In this document: piece after piece, positions 1-5,311 of the stretch
Layout of the letters: each line of letters starts with the position of its first letter
Position numbering within the stretch: position 1 is the stretch's first letter
Assembly (NCBI GenBank): GCA_009923125.1
Contig: RFUD01000193.1
Location: forward strand, 1 to 5,311
DNA: 5,311 nt
Origin: Planctomycetia bacterium
Lineage (GTDB): Bacteria; Planctomycetota; Planctomycetia; Pirellulales; UBA1268
Direction of reading: 5' to 3'
The notes under the pieces: generated by a model
Databases searched by the model: none
What the model saw: only the letters and a program-made list of their open reading frames with translations
Told to the model about the DNA's origin: nothing
Translations under genes and position numbers: made by a program

Positions 1-3000
1 AACAACACGAGCACGAGCTACGCCGGCGTGATCAGCGGCAGCGGCGGACTGACGAAGGCCGGCACGGGCGTGCTGACCCTCTCCGCGAGCAACAGTTACT
101 CCGGTGCCTCGACGATCACGGCCGGCTCGCTCGTACTCAACAACGCCGGGGCGCTGGGCAACGCCGCGGGCACGATCGTCGCCGCCGGCGGCACGCTCGA
201 CCTCGGTGGAAACACCGTCACCCGCACGGGCACGATTCAGTTCACGGGCGGCACCGTGCAAACCGGCACGCTCTCGAACAGCACGGTCACATTCGACGGG
301 CGCAGCGGCACGGTGGCGGCCGGTCTCGCCGGCACAGCTGGCCTGACGAAGACGACGACCGGGCTGCTCACACTCTCTGGCAGCAACACCTACGCCGGCG
401 TCACGACGATCAGTTCCGGCACGCTCCAGTTCGTGAACCCCGCGTCGCTCTACGGCGGGACCACGGCCAACTGGACGGCCGCCAACGTCGTCACCGGCAG
501 CGGCGCGATGGTCGCCGTGAACGTGGGCGGGAGCAACTTCACCTCCGGCAACGTTACGACGATCCTCACGAACCTCGGCGGCCTCGGCGGCAGCGTAAAC
601 AACAACGGCCTGCAGGCAGGCTCGGCGATCGGATTCGACACCTCGAACGCCGGCGGCTCGTTCACGGTCGCCGACACGATCCAGGATTCGACTGGCACGG
701 GCGGCGGGGCGATTGGCCTTGCCAAGCTCGGCTCCGGCACGCTCGCGCTCACGAGCGCCAACGCCTACACAGGCCCCACGAGCGTCAACGGCGGCGTGCT
801 CCAGATCGGCGGCGGGAGCACGGCCGGCTCGCTCTCGACGTCGAGCCCGATCGCGGTGGCCTCCGGCGCCACGCTCGCCTTCAGCCGCACCGATGCCTAC
901 GGCGGCAACGTCTCGAACACCGTGAGCGGCGCAGGCGGCGTCGTGCTCTCCTCCGGCACGCTCACGCTCGCCGGGGCCAACACCTACTCCGGCGGCACTC
1001 AGATCAATACGGGAATCCTGAAAATGGGGAACGCGCTGGCGCTCGGCGGCTCGAACGCGGCCGTCACGGTCGCCTCGGGTGCCGTGCTCGACCTGGCAGG
1101 CGTCACCGGCACGAGCACCAATCCCTATGCCCTCACGATCAATGGCGCAGGCATTTCAGGCGCCGGCGCGCTTACCAACAGCGGCTCTGCCGCCACGTTT
1201 TTCGGCACGGTGGCCCTCGCCGGCGACAGCACAATCAGGGTCAACGCGAACAACCTCAACCTCGGAAGTTCATCGGTTGCCAACGGAATCACGGGCAATT
1301 ACGCCCTCACGATGACCTCAGGCGGCGGTGGCACGCTCGACGTCTTTGGCAACATCCAGACGGCGAGCGTGACGGTCAATCTGGCAGGTGGAGGAAATGT
1401 GCGGCTCGAGTCCACCAATTCCTTCGCCGGCGGGCTCACGATCAAGGCAGGTCAAGTGGTTGCCAAGTCCGTCACCGCACTCGGCGGGAGTGGCACTGGC
1501 ACCGTCTACCTCGGGGATACCTCCGGCGCAGCCAGCACAATCCTGAGTCTCGGCCTCACCGGCACCTATGCAAACCCGATCATCGTGCAGGCGGGCAATA
1601 CCGGCGCGGCCTCGCTCGATAACTATGCCAATTACACCGCAACCGCGTCGGGACCCGTCACGCTCAACAAGGGACTCGCGCTCAACGGCGGAAATGCCGG
1701 CCAGAGCCTGACCGTAAGCGGGCAAATCTCGGGAGTCGGCGGGCTCACCATTCAGTCGAACGGAACGACTGCGGTGAGCCTTTCCGGCAGCAATACGTTC
1801 TCCGGTACCACGACGATGACTGCGGCGAGCCCGGCCACGCTCCAACTCGGCCACGTCTGGGCCCTGCAGAACAGCACGCTGAATACCGGGGCATCAGGCA
1901 ACCAGAGCGTCGCCTTCACCGCCGCAGGCACGAACACGTATTACCTCGGCGGCCTCCAGGGTTCCGACGACCTGGCCATCGGGGCCAACTCGATCGACGT
2001 TGGCCGCAACAACGTGAGCACCTCGTATGCCGCCGCCATCAGCGGTGCCGGCGGGCTCACGAAAAGCGGCACCGGCACGCTCACGCTCTCCGGCTCGAAC
2101 ACCTACTCCGGCGCTACGACGATCGCCGCCGGCATCCTCTCGTTTGGCGGCACGAGCGGCCTGCAGGGCACGTCCGGCGTGACGATCACCGGCGGCGCCG
2201 GTCTGACGTACACCGGCGGCGCTGCGACATTCGGCAAGAACGTGACCGTCACAGCTGGCAGCGGCACCGGCACGATCACCAACTCCGGAGGCGGCGTGCT
2301 CACCCTCTCCGGCAACCTCGCCAAAGACAACAGCGTCCTGCGGCTCACCGGCGGCTCGTTCAACGTCACGGGCCTGATCACCGGCACGACGGTCAACGCG
2401 AGCGATCTCGTGGTCGATGCCGCGAGCGTCACGCTGTCGAACACGAACAGCTACAACGGCCCGACCTACGTCTACAACTCCGGCACGCTCGCGCTCGGGA
2501 TCGACAATGCGATCCCGAACACGTCGGGAGTGACGCTCGGCAACGCCACGAGCCGCGGCACGCTCGTGACAGGCACGTTCAGCGACTCGATCAGCCAGCT
2601 CATCTTCTCCGGGTCCGGCGGCACCGTGAGTCTTTCGGGCGACAAGACGGCCTCGGCCCAGCTCGCCACGGCCGGCTCGCTCACGCTCGGCTCGAACGCC
2701 AGCCTCGTGCTCACGAGCGCCGGCACGTCGGCCGGCCTCTACCGGCTGATCTCGGCGACGAGCATCTCGGGCTCGTTCGCGAGCAGCAACATCACGGGCA
2801 CGAGCGCCGCCTACCAGATCCTCACGACGAGCACGTCGGTCGACTATCAGCAGCGGGCCGTGCTGGGGGCCGTATCCGTCACGAATCCTGCCGCGGCGAT
2901 CATCACCGGCGGCTCGGCGGCCTTCATCTACTCGGTGACGAATGCTGCGTTCTCGGACGGTGCCAGCCTCGCCGTGACGGGCGCGGGTCTTGCGAACGTG

Positions 3001-3660
3001 ATCGGCTCCTCGAGCGGCACGGCCGCAGCCGGCGGCTCGACCGGCTCGCTCTCGGGCCTGGTGTTCACGGGCACAAGCGTCGGCAACAACCAGCAGGGCA
3101 CGTTCACCGTGAGCGCCCCGACCGCCTTTGGCTCGACCTCTGCGACAGGCACGGTGAGCGTGACGGTGCTCGACCATGCCACGTCGAGCCTCGCGGGATC
3201 GCTCCTGACGAGCTCGACGATCAGCCTCGGCACGTGGAACTACGCCACCAATCAGTGGGAGGGCGGCGCCAGTGGCACCGGGCTGTTCGATATCTTCAAT
3301 ATCGCCAGCTCGTACGGCGCCCAGCTCACGGCCGACCTCGCGCTCCTCGGCGTGAGCGGCACGGCCAATGGGTTCAGCACGAACCTGAACACGTTTACCG
3401 ACATCGCCGGGGGCGCGTCGCGACAGTATTCGATCTTCACCGACACGACGGGCTGGACGACGTCGGGCGTGCAGACGGCGACGTTCACCCTCTCGATGGG
3501 CGACAAGGCGGGCATGGCGGGGGCGACGAACTCCAACACGCTCTCCGTCACGGCCCAGGTGATCGTCGTGCCGGAGCCGGGGGCGATCGCTCTGGCGTTG
3601 ATCGGAGTGAGCCTCGCCGGCTGGTCGCTTCGATCCCGGCATCGTCGCCACAATCGATGA
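1..3660 (+). CDS. Giant PATR-repeat surface protein with PEP-CTERM tail (5' partial)
   Basis: The frame is open from base 1, so the N-terminus, signal peptide and real start lie upstream; the GTG at 28 is only the first start-like codon. The visible part is 1219 codons, very rich in Gly, Ser, Thr, Ala and Asn and with almost no Cys, as expected for a secreted beta-helical stalk. It carries repeated units of the form GGLTKxGTGxLTLSGSNTYSG, the autotransporter-associated beta-strand repeat (PF12951/TIGR02601 type). After about base 2866 the repeats stop and a different Thr/Ser-rich region follows. The C-terminus is VPEP, a hydrophobic helix and an Arg/His tail, a PEP-CTERM signal. No beta-barrel is present, so this is not a classical type V autotransporter. 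The likely role is an exported adhesin or matrix protein processed by an exosortase; that role is inference. The next gene overlaps its stop by 4 bp. Confidence 0.93.
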   Translation, partial: NNTSTSYAGVISGSGGLTKAGTGVLTLSASNSYSGASTITAGSLVLNNAGALGNAAGTIVAAGGTLDLGGNTVTRTGTIQFTGGTVQTGTLSNSTVTFDGRSGTVAAGLAGTAGLTKTTTGLLTLSGSNTYAGVTTISSGTLQFVNPASLYGGTTANWTAANVVTGSGAMVAVNVGGSNFTSGNVTTILTNLGGLGGSVNNNGLQAGSAIGFDTSNAGGSFTVADTIQDSTGTGGGAIGLAKLGSGTLALTSANAYTGPTSVNGGVLQIGGGSTAGSLSTSSPIAVASGATLAFSRTDAYGGNVSNTVSGAGGVVLSSGTLTLAGANTYSGGTQINTGILKMGNALALGGSNAAVTVASGAVLDLAGVTGTSTNPYALTINGAGISGAGALTNSGSAATFFGTVALAGDSTIRVNANNLNLGSSSVANGITGNYALTMTSGGGGTLDVFGNIQTASVTVNLAGGGNVRLESTNSFAGGLTIKAGQVVAKSVTALGGSGTGTVYLGDTSGAASTILSLGLTGTYANPIIVQAGNTGAASLDNYANYTATASGPVTLNKGLALNGGNAGQSLTVSGQISGVGGLTIQSNGTTAVSLSGSNTFSGTTTMTAASPATLQLGHVWALQNSTLNTGASGNQSVAFTAAGTNTYYLGGLQGSDDLAIGANSIDVGRNNVSTSYAAAISGAGGLTKSGTGTLTLSGSNTYSGATTIAAGILSFGGTSGLQGTSGVTITGGAGLTYTGGAATFGKNVTVTAGSGTGTITNSGGGVLTLSGNLAKDNSVLRLTGGSFNVTGLITGTTVNASDLVVDAASVTLSNTNSYNGPTYVYNSGTLALGIDNAIPNTSGVTLGNATSRGTLVTGTFSDSISQLIFSGSGGTVSLSGDKTASAQLATAGSLTLGSNASLVLTSAGTSAGLYRLISATSISGSFASSNITGTSAAYQILTTSTSVDYQQRAVLGAVSVTNPAAAIITGGSAAFIYSVTNAAFSDGASLAVTGAGLANVIGSSSGTAAAGGSTGSLSGLVFTGTSVGNNQQGTFTVSAPTAFGSTSATGTVSVTVLDHATSSLAGSLLTSSTISLGTWNYATNQWEGGASGTGLFDIFNIASSYGAQLTADLALLGVSGTANGFSTNLNTFTDIAGGASRQYSIFTDTTGWTTSGVQTATFTLSMGDKAGMAGATNSNTLSVTAQVIVVPEPGAIALALIGVSLAGWSLRSRHRRHNR
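43..138 (+). repeat. PATR unit 1
   Basis: The translated unit reads GGLTKAGTGVLTLSASNSYS and continues to SLVL. It has the hallmark GTG-x-LTLS core, the N-x-YSG turn and the TI-x-AG-x-L strand. Together with the preceding 14 codons it closely matches unit 7. Confidence 0.88.
337..432 (+). repeat. PATR unit 2
   Basis: The unit begins AGLTKTTTGLLTLSGSNTYA and ends TISSGTLQF. It is a clear copy, with Thr-Thr-Thr replacing the usual xGT before the LTLSGSNTY core. It starts 294 bases (98 residues) after unit 1. Confidence 0.88.
712..807 (+). repeat. PATR unit 3
   Basis: The unit begins IGLAKLGSGTLALTSANAYT and ends VNGGVLQI. It keeps the SGTLALT and NAYTG turns with some divergence. It starts 375 bases after unit 2; the intervening stretch is Gly/Asn-rich without an evident PATR core. 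Confidence 0.82.
934..1026 (+). repeat. PATR unit 4
   Basis: The unit begins GGVVLSSGTLTLAGANTYSG and ends INTGILKM. The SGTLTLAGANTYSGG core is well conserved; the LTK segment is replaced by VVL and one residue is missing. It starts 222 bases after unit 3, the shortest spacing in the window. Confidence 0.85.
1387..1467 (+). repeat. Degenerate PATR unit 5
   Basis: The unit reads GGGNVRLESTNSFAGGLTIK and continues AGQVVAK. Only the strand (NVRLEST), the NSFAGG turn and TIKAG are recognisable. It lies in the stretch where AAT codons become common. Confidence 0.55.
1738..1848 (+). repeat. PATR unit 6
   Basis: The unit begins GGLTIQSNGTTAVSLSGSNT, followed by FSGTTTMTAA and TLQL. The SLSGSNTFSGTTT core is clear, and the unit has a few extra residues before the last strand. 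Confidence 0.8.
2050..2145 (+). repeat. PATR unit 7 (near-consensus)
   Basis: The unit begins GGLTKSGTGTLTLSGSNTYS and continues GATTIAAGILSF. It is the closest to consensus in the window. The upstream codons (NNVSTSYAAAISGAG) form the canonical passenger-repeat lead-in, also seen at the left edge of the window. Confidence 0.92.
2407..2496 (+). repeat. Degenerate PATR unit 8
   Basis: The unit reads LVVDAASVTLSNTNSYNGPT and continues YVYNSGTLAL. It keeps SVTLSNTNSYNGPT and NSGTLAL but not the GGLTK lead. It is the last PATR-like unit before the C-terminal region. Confidence 0.6.
2866..3567 (+). other. Non-repeat C-terminal region of the giant protein
   Basis: Downstream of the repeats the product changes character. 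It contains two possible beta-sandwich-like blocks. The first, about 2866-3177, is rich in short Val/Thr strands and ends near TVSVTVLDHA. The second, about 3178-3567, starts near the ISLGTWNY segment and includes LFDIFNIASS and a long TFTLSMGD strand. The only Trp cluster of the C-terminal half lies here. I do not recognise a named family. Position and strand pattern suggest a presentation or anchor-proximal domain between the stalk and the sorting tail; this is inference. Confidence 0.45.
3565..3657 (+). other. PEP-CTERM sorting signal of the giant protein
   Basis: The tail reads VVPEPG, then the hydrophobic segment AIALALIGVSLAGW, then a basic end (RSRHRRHNR). The PEP codons are 3571-3579. 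Motif, helix and Arg cluster in this order at the extreme C-terminus define PEP-CTERM signals, which are processed by exosortases in the inner membrane. No exosortase gene is in the window, so it must be encoded elsewhere. Confidence 0.88.
3657..3660 (+). promoter_or_regulatory. ATGA stop/start overlap
   Basis: The ATG of the DUF1559 gene (3657-3659) overlaps the TGA of the giant gene (3658-3660). The 20 bases upstream contain no purine-rich Shine-Dalgarno, so initiation probably relies on re-initiation by ribosomes finishing the upstream gene. This implies a shared transcript. Confidence 0.75.
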
Positions 3661-4685
3661 ACAATCGCCGCGGCTTTACGCTGATCGAACTGCTCGTCGT
3701 GATCGCGATCATCGGCGTCATGGTCGGACTGCTTCTCCCGGCCGTGCAGGCGGCCCGCGAATCGGGCCGGCGCAGCGCCTGCTCGAGCAAGCTCAAGCAG
3801 ATCGGCCTCGCGATGCTAAGCCATCACGACGCGCGGAAGGCGTTTCCCCCCGGAATCGTGTTGAGCAGTGAACTCGTGGCGGCGGCGAACGGCGATGGAG
3901 GGCTCGGGGACTGGCGATTTCGTGGTGGCAGTCCGGCGTGGGGGGCGATGATTCTGCCGTTCATCGAGCAGAGCGAGGTGTACGACAAGCTGGCGTTCAC
4001 CGAAGCCACCTGGGCACGGTTCAGCGATTCTTCCAAGACGTTCAAAACCACGACGATCGTCTCGTCATCGTCCGCCGTGAGCGCACGGCCGCTACCGATC
4101 TACTCGTGCCCCTCCGACACGCTCAAGCAGACGGGGCTTGCGGGCAACATGGGCCCGTCGAATTACGTGGGCAACTACGGCGTGCCGCCGGCGGGCACGT
4201 GGAACGGCCTCGCCGGGCAGCGCACGGGCCAACCGCTTCCCAACACGCATGGCGTGCTCTATCACGGCTCATCGATCCGCACGAAGGACATCACGGACGG
4301 CACGAGCAAGACGTTTCTGGTCGGCGAGGTCAGCACGCAGCAGCGGGGATACAACGGCGACGGCGGCTTCATGAACATGCAGGGGGCTGGCATCTGGCCG
4401 GCACTGCCGAACCAGCTCAAGGTGGACGACTATGTGCTCCGCCAGTGTGACGCCGGCCATCCGCTCAATAGCCAATTTTCCGACGACGTCATCACCAATG
4501 CCAACGGCGGCATCGGCGACTGCGACGGCTTCGGCAGCCGTCATCCAGGGGGCGCACACTTCGTGATGTGCGACGGCGCCGTCCGTTTCATCAACGAAAA
4601 CATTCAGTCGCAAACCTCGCCCCTCGGTACCTACCAGCGGCTCAGCCATCGGGCCGACGGCCTCGCCATTCCCGGAGACTACTGA
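3657..4685 (+). CDS. DUF1559 (PF07596) pseudopilin-like protein with H-X9-DG motif
   Basis: The product has 342 residues, a normal length for this planctomycete-expanded family. Residues 1-6 (MNNRRG) precede a type IV prepilin-type segment, G6-FTLIELLVVIAIIG, with the expected Glu at residue 11 (+5 of the mature protein). A prepilin peptidase should cut after Gly6, leaving a membrane helix to about residue 27. Family landmarks follow: PAVQAARESGRR (28-39), SSKLKQIGLAM (43-53), CPSD (151-154), DITDGTSKTFLVGE (211-224), and H296-X9-DG (306-307) in SRHPGGAHFVMCDG. I chose ATG 3657 because the prepilin motif begins there; the open frame further upstream lies inside the giant gene. The function of DUF1559 proteins is not established; a pseudopilin or secretion-apparatus role is inferred from the N-terminus. 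Overlap with the gene before and abutment with the gene after suggest an operon. Confidence 0.95.
   Translation: MNNRRGFTLIELLVVIAIIGVMVGLLLPAVQAARESGRRSACSSKLKQIGLAMLSHHDARKAFPPGIVLSSELVAAANGDGGLGDWRFRGGSPAWGAMILPFIEQSEVYDKLAFTEATWARFSDSSKTFKTTTIVSSSSAVSARPLPIYSCPSDTLKQTGLAGNMGPSNYVGNYGVPPAGTWNGLAGQRTGQPLPNTHGVLYHGSSIRTKDITDGTSKTFLVGEVSTQQRGYNGDGGFMNMQGAGIWPALPNQLKVDDYVLRQCDAGHPLNSQFSDDVITNANGGIGDCDGFGSRHPGGAHFVMCDGAVRFINENIQSQTSPLGTYQRLSHRADGLAIPGDY
4674..4677 (+). promoter_or_regulatory. Ribosome binding site deciding the GTG start
   Basis: GGAG at 4674-4677, inside the last codons of the DUF1559 gene, lies 8 bases before the GTG at 4686. This is near-ideal spacing. It supports GTG as the true start of the lipoprotein gene; no in-frame ATG precedes the lipobox. 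Confidence 0.6.
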
Positions 4686-5123
4686 GTGGGAACCGCGGCC
4701 CGATGCCTCCGGCGGTGCGCGGTCGCGGCAGCCATCCTTGTCGTCGCCGGATGCGGGCCCACCGGCCCCGCTCGCTACCAGCTCGAGGGACGGGTCACGT
4801 TCGAAGGCAGGCCCGTGCCGAGCGGCCTGATCCGGTTCGAGCCGGATGCGACGCGGGGCAACGCCGGGCCGGTCGGGTATGCGGCAATCATCGACGGCCG
4901 CTACACCACGGCCACGCAGGGGAGCAAAGGGGCCCTCAAGGGCCCGCTCGTGGCGATCATGACGGGCGGCCCGGCCAAAGACCCGAACGTCGAGTTTCCC
5001 AAAATGTGGTTCGAGGATCATCGCACCACCATCGACCTCGATCCCGCGCGCGGAGTCACGACCTGCGATTTCGACGTGCCCGCGTCGGCGAACAGCAGGC
5101 CGTCCGCGGCGGCCGCGAAATAG
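4686..5123 (+). CDS. Small planctomycete-type lipoprotein
   Basis: The product has 145 residues. It begins with a GTG start, a basic n-region (Arg6, Arg9, Arg10), a hydrophobic core (AVAAAILVV) and a lipobox VAGC with the lipidated Cys at residue 23; +2 is Gly, not Asp. The mature part opens with YQLEGRVTFEGRPVPSGLIR and then FEPD, followed by DGRYTT and a KGALKGPLVAI strand. This pattern resembles the small transthyretin-like/carboxypeptidase-regulatory-like beta domains often encoded next to DUF1559 genes in Planctomycetes. WFEDHRTTIDLDPARG and an Ala-rich end finish it. The GTG follows the previous TGA with no spacer and in the same frame. The likely location is membrane-anchored, facing the periplasm. 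No enzymatic motif is visible and the function is unknown. The fold assignment is by pattern only. Confidence 0.87.
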   Translation: MGTAARCLRRCAVAAAILVVAGCGPTGPARYQLEGRVTFEGRPVPSGLIRFEPDATRGNAGPVGYAAIIDGRYTTATQGSKGALKGPLVAIMTGGPAKDPNVEFPKMWFEDHRTTIDLDPARGVTTCDFDVPASANSRPSAAAAK

Positions 5124-5125
5124 AC

Positions 5126-5152
5126 CAGCGTTCGCTGCAGCGCCCTTCGGCG
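5126..5152 (+). terminator. Weak hairpins after the lipoprotein gene
   Basis: CAGCG-TT-CGCTG (5126-5137) and CGCC-CTTC-GGCG (5141-5152) are two short GC-rich stem-loops starting 3 bases after the stop. Neither is followed by a T-tract, so they are at best weak or factor-assisted termination signals. Confidence 0.2.
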
Positions 5153-5169
5153 TGCACCTGACCCCATCC

Positions 5170-5215
5170 GCCGCTTCCATTTCTACATCGGCAATGTAGA
5201 ATCTGCCGAAGCGGC
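5170..5215. repeat. Nested inverted repeat upstream of the ATPase gene
   Basis: There are two perfect 8-bp inverted pairs, one inside the other. The outer pair is GCCGCTTC (5170-5177) with GAAGCGGC (5208-5215). The inner pair is TTCTACAT (5181-5188) with ATGTAGAA (5194-5201) around a 5-base loop (CGGCA). The gaps between arms are 3 bases on the left and 6 on the right. The inner pair is A/T-rich against a GC-rich background. Dyad symmetry just ahead of a new gene fits a dimeric repressor operator; an RNA hairpin is the alternative. There is no T-tract after it, which argues against an intrinsic terminator. Confidence 0.7.
5174..5202 (+). promoter_or_regulatory. Possible sigma70-type promoter for the ATPase gene
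   Basis: TAGAAT at 5197-5202 matches the -10 consensus at five of six positions. It is preceded, across a 17-base spacer, by CTTCCA (5174-5179), a poor -35 with three of six matches. A start near 5209 would give a leader of about 28 bases. The elements sit inside the palindrome, so a protein bound there would block polymerase. Weak on sequence alone. Confidence 0.3.
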
Positions 5216-5225
5216 CCGGCGCCGC

Positions 5226-5230
5226 GGGAG
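5226..5230 (+). promoter_or_regulatory. Shine-Dalgarno of the ATPase gene
   Basis: GGGAG lies 6 bases before the ATG at 5237. It gives this gene its own initiation signal, unlike the coupled genes before it. Confidence 0.6.
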
Positions 5231-5236
5231 CCTGCG

Positions 5237-5311
5237 ATGCCGCGACAGTTCGCCCGTGTTCTCGAGCCCCCACGCAAGACGTTTCTCCTGCTGGGCCCTC
5301 GCGGCACCGGA
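5237..5311 (+). CDS. Probable AAA_14/DUF4143-type ATPase, N-terminus only (3' partial)
   Basis: Only 25 codons are present before the window ends. They read MPRQFARVLEPPRK and then TFLLLGPRGTG. A short N-terminal stretch ending in a hydrophobic strand (FLLL) and running into GPRGTG, the first six residues of a Walker A P-loop (GxxxxGK[ST]), is typical of P-loop ATPases of the AAA_14 type, usually followed by a DUF4143 domain. The Lys-Ser/Thr of the loop is just outside the window. These proteins are patchily distributed accessory ATPases of poorly known function. The gene has its own Shine-Dalgarno and follows a palindromic control region, so it is probably not part of the preceding operon. 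The P-loop call is strong; the subfamily call is moderate because so little is visible. Confidence 0.72.
   Translation, partial: MPRQFARVLEPPRKTFLLLGPRGTG

Noticed and set aside
28..30. GTG as the start of the giant gene
   Set aside because: The same frame is open from base 1 and already encodes a PATR lead-in (NN-x-STSYA) that recurs at 2008; there is no signal peptide after 28, so the gene starts upstream of the window.
1318..1937. Minus-strand open frames of 178 and 61 codons
   Set aside because: They are antisense shadows of the repeat gene; no family features were seen.
43..2496. CRISPR array or tandem DNA satellite
   Set aside because: The periodic similarity is at protein level, spacing varies (222-453 bases), and copies diverge at synonymous positions; there are no identical short repeats with uniform spacers.
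1894..3651. 585-codon open frame on the minus strand
   Set aside because: Its translation is extremely Arg/Ala/Gly/Glu-rich with no domain pattern, as expected opposite a GC-biased Ser/Thr/Gly gene; it fully overlaps the well-supported + strand gene.
3234..3656. Upstream extension of the DUF1559 reading frame
   Set aside because: It overlaps the giant gene in another frame, is an Arg/His-rich shadow translation, and would bury the prepilin cleavage motif 141 residues into the protein.
5133..5142. CGCTGCAGCG perfect 10-bp palindrome as a separate operator
   Set aside because: It arises from overlap of the small hairpin at 5126-5137 with the following CAGCG, is all GC-rich apart from the centre, and such short palindromes are common in this base composition.
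4568..5161. 197-codon + strand open frame overlapping the lipoprotein gene
   Set aside because: It is Arg/His/Pro-rich and out of frame with the DUF1559 end and the lipoprotein, both of which have clear motifs and coupled starts.
5170..5215. The nested palindrome as an intrinsic terminator
   Set aside because: It is followed by C/G-rich sequence without a T-tract and its inner stem is A/T-rich, so a regulatory role fits better.
4269..5273. 334-codon open frame on the minus strand
   Set aside because: It runs antisense to three recognisable + strand genes and the palindromic region, has shadow-like composition, and shows no motif or ribosome site of its own.

Overview
The window looks like a stretch of a GC-rich planctomycete chromosome, probably Pirellulales or a relative. 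Four things point there: a giant secreted protein with autotransporter-associated beta-strand (PATR) repeats ending in a PEP-CTERM sorting tail, a DUF1559 pseudopilin with an H-X9-DG motif, a small lipoprotein directly behind it, and strong G/C third-position bias. The assignment rests on gene families, not on any search.

Layout, all on the + strand. Bases 1-3660 are the 3' part of a very large coding region; its start lies upstream of the window. It holds six clear and two degenerate PATR units (about 43-2496), then a non-repeat C-terminal region (about 2866-3567), then a PEP motif, a hydrophobic helix and a basic tail (3565-3657). Bases 3657-4685 encode the DUF1559 protein, whose ATG overlaps the previous stop (ATGA). 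Bases 4686-5123 encode a 145-residue lipoprotein whose GTG follows the previous stop with no spacer. The three genes look like one translationally coupled envelope operon. The inferred products are an outer-surface repeat protein sorted by an exosortase, a pseudopilin-like protein in the cytoplasmic membrane, and a membrane-anchored periplasmic lipoprotein.

Bases 5124-5236 are intergenic. They hold short GC-rich hairpins without a T-tract and a striking nested inverted repeat (5170-5215) with a possible -10 box inside its right arm. A separate gene then begins at 5237 with a good Shine-Dalgarno. Its first 25 codons reach into a Walker A motif, like the start of AAA_14/DUF4143-type ATPases; the rest lies beyond the window.

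No tRNA, rRNA, CRISPR array, insertion sequence or attachment site was seen. No wholly new system is evident. The observations most worth checking are the palindrome upstream of the ATPase, the tight coupling of the PATR/PEP-CTERM gene to the DUF1559 and lipoprotein genes, and a synonymous-codon shift in the middle of the giant gene.
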